Source: Desulfobulbus sp. (GTDB lineage: Bacteria > Desulfobacterota > Desulfobulbia > Desulfobulbales > Desulfobulbaceae). From it: a DNA stretch of 6,738 nucleotides. Location of the stretch: contig JAQUEZ010000310.1 in the NCBI GenBank assembly GCA_028684915.1, positions 1 through 6,738 on the forward strand. The letters run 5' to 3'. Position numbers and translations under genes: made by a program. Position 1 is the stretch's first letter, and each line of letters opens with the position of its first letter. Below the pieces are notes generated by a model. That model did not search any database. It had not been told where the DNA came from and saw only the letters and a program-made list of their open reading frames with translations. Below are positions 6,465-6,738 of the stretch, piece by piece.

Positions 6465-6566
6465 ACGCAGTTGCTGTAATCAAATAAACAGATTCCAACG
6501 CTCTTTCGGATGTAAATGTCGTCTGGAAAAGGTCGATAATCAACACGTGCTAAATTTGATTTTTTA

Positions 6567-6619
6567 ACCCCTATGTTCTCTTAATGGACAGATAGTCCAA
6601 GGATTTATGGTGTAGGGGT
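6567..6619. repeat. Nested stem structure downstream of the MCP gene
   Basis: ACCCCTA (6567-6573) pairs with TAGGGGT (6613-6619), enclosing a second stem TGGAC (6585-6589) / GTCCA (6595-6599) with loop AGATA. There is no T-tract after it, so it is not a clear terminator for the chemoreceptor gene. The rest of 6465-6738 shows no gene. It may be a folded RNA element or simply coincidence. Confidence 0.4.
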
Positions 6620-6738
6620 CGCCTCAGAATTCGGAATTTATCGTACGCTAACAAAAAGGAATTTCAATAAATCTAAATAGATATGGAGTTCTGTTCGTTG
6701 GTCGTCAGTCGCTCATTATTCCTTTTGCCAACTAATTG

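Larger units (their letters stand above)
3970..6738. mobile_element. Putative distal end of an island integrated in tRNA-Phe (partial)
   Basis: The 5' side of the truncated tRNA fragment faces right, and in tRNA-targeting integration that side is the element while the CCA side is the old chromosome. DNA right of the junction is visibly more AT-rich (one line of the chemoreceptor gene counted by hand is 24/60 G+C, against 31/60 in a line of the restriction gene) and gene-poor next to the junction. No integrase, relaxase or phage gene is visible, and the far end is outside the window. The element could also be a decayed remnant, so the extent is uncertain. Confidence 0.45.

Noticed and set aside
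1..6738. CRISPR array, rRNA genes, insertion sequence with terminal repeats
   Set aside because: No regularly spaced direct repeats, no rRNA signature and no transposase with flanking inverted repeats were seen.

Overview
The window reads as a bacterial chromosome segment, probably a Gram-negative deltaproteobacterium. A Desulfovibrio-like host (Desulfovibrionota) is my guess. It rests on GGCC-stemmed, T6-tailed terminators, a tRNA-Phe 3' half of the GCCGAGA/TCTCGGC acceptor type, and a small-gene set that looks like that group. No universal marker gene is present, so the taxonomy is inference.

Left part (1-2457). A long minus-strand gene starts at a GTG at 2037 and runs off the left edge after 679 codons. 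It is a single-chain DUF262-DUF1524 protein of the GmrSD type IV restriction family with a DUF5655-like tail, so it is most likely an anti-phage or modified-DNA nuclease. About 420 bp separates it from the divergent plus-strand genes and holds several dyads but no convincing gene.

Middle (2458-3573). Three small plus-strand genes follow: a DUF1232/YkvA-type membrane protein, a 63-aa Cys/His protein with a zinc-ribbon look, and an acidic 138-aa protein of unknown function. The two intergenic gaps each hold a strong Rho-independent terminator hairpin of very similar design. In each, the T-tract ends only 11-13 nt before the next start codon.

Junction (3574-3969). After about 300 bp without a gene comes a minus-strand terminator and then a 48-bp fragment that is the 3' part of a tRNA-Phe gene, from anticodon-stem position 29 to the CCA end. 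The 5' half is missing. This is the classic scar left when an integrative element inserts in a tRNA gene. Its orientation makes the left side (with the old tRNA terminator) ancestral chromosome and the right side the distal end of an integrated element or its remnant.

Right part (3970-6738). Immediately after the junction the DNA becomes AT-rich. There are about 830 bp without a convincing gene but with some hairpins and a 12-bp palindrome. Then comes one complete methyl-accepting chemotaxis protein gene (554 aa: two TM segments, 4-helix-bundle-type sensor, HAMP, full signalling hairpin). The last 274 bp are non-coding, with one nested stem. No integrase is visible; if the element is intact it should lie with the complete tRNA-Phe to the right, beyond the window.
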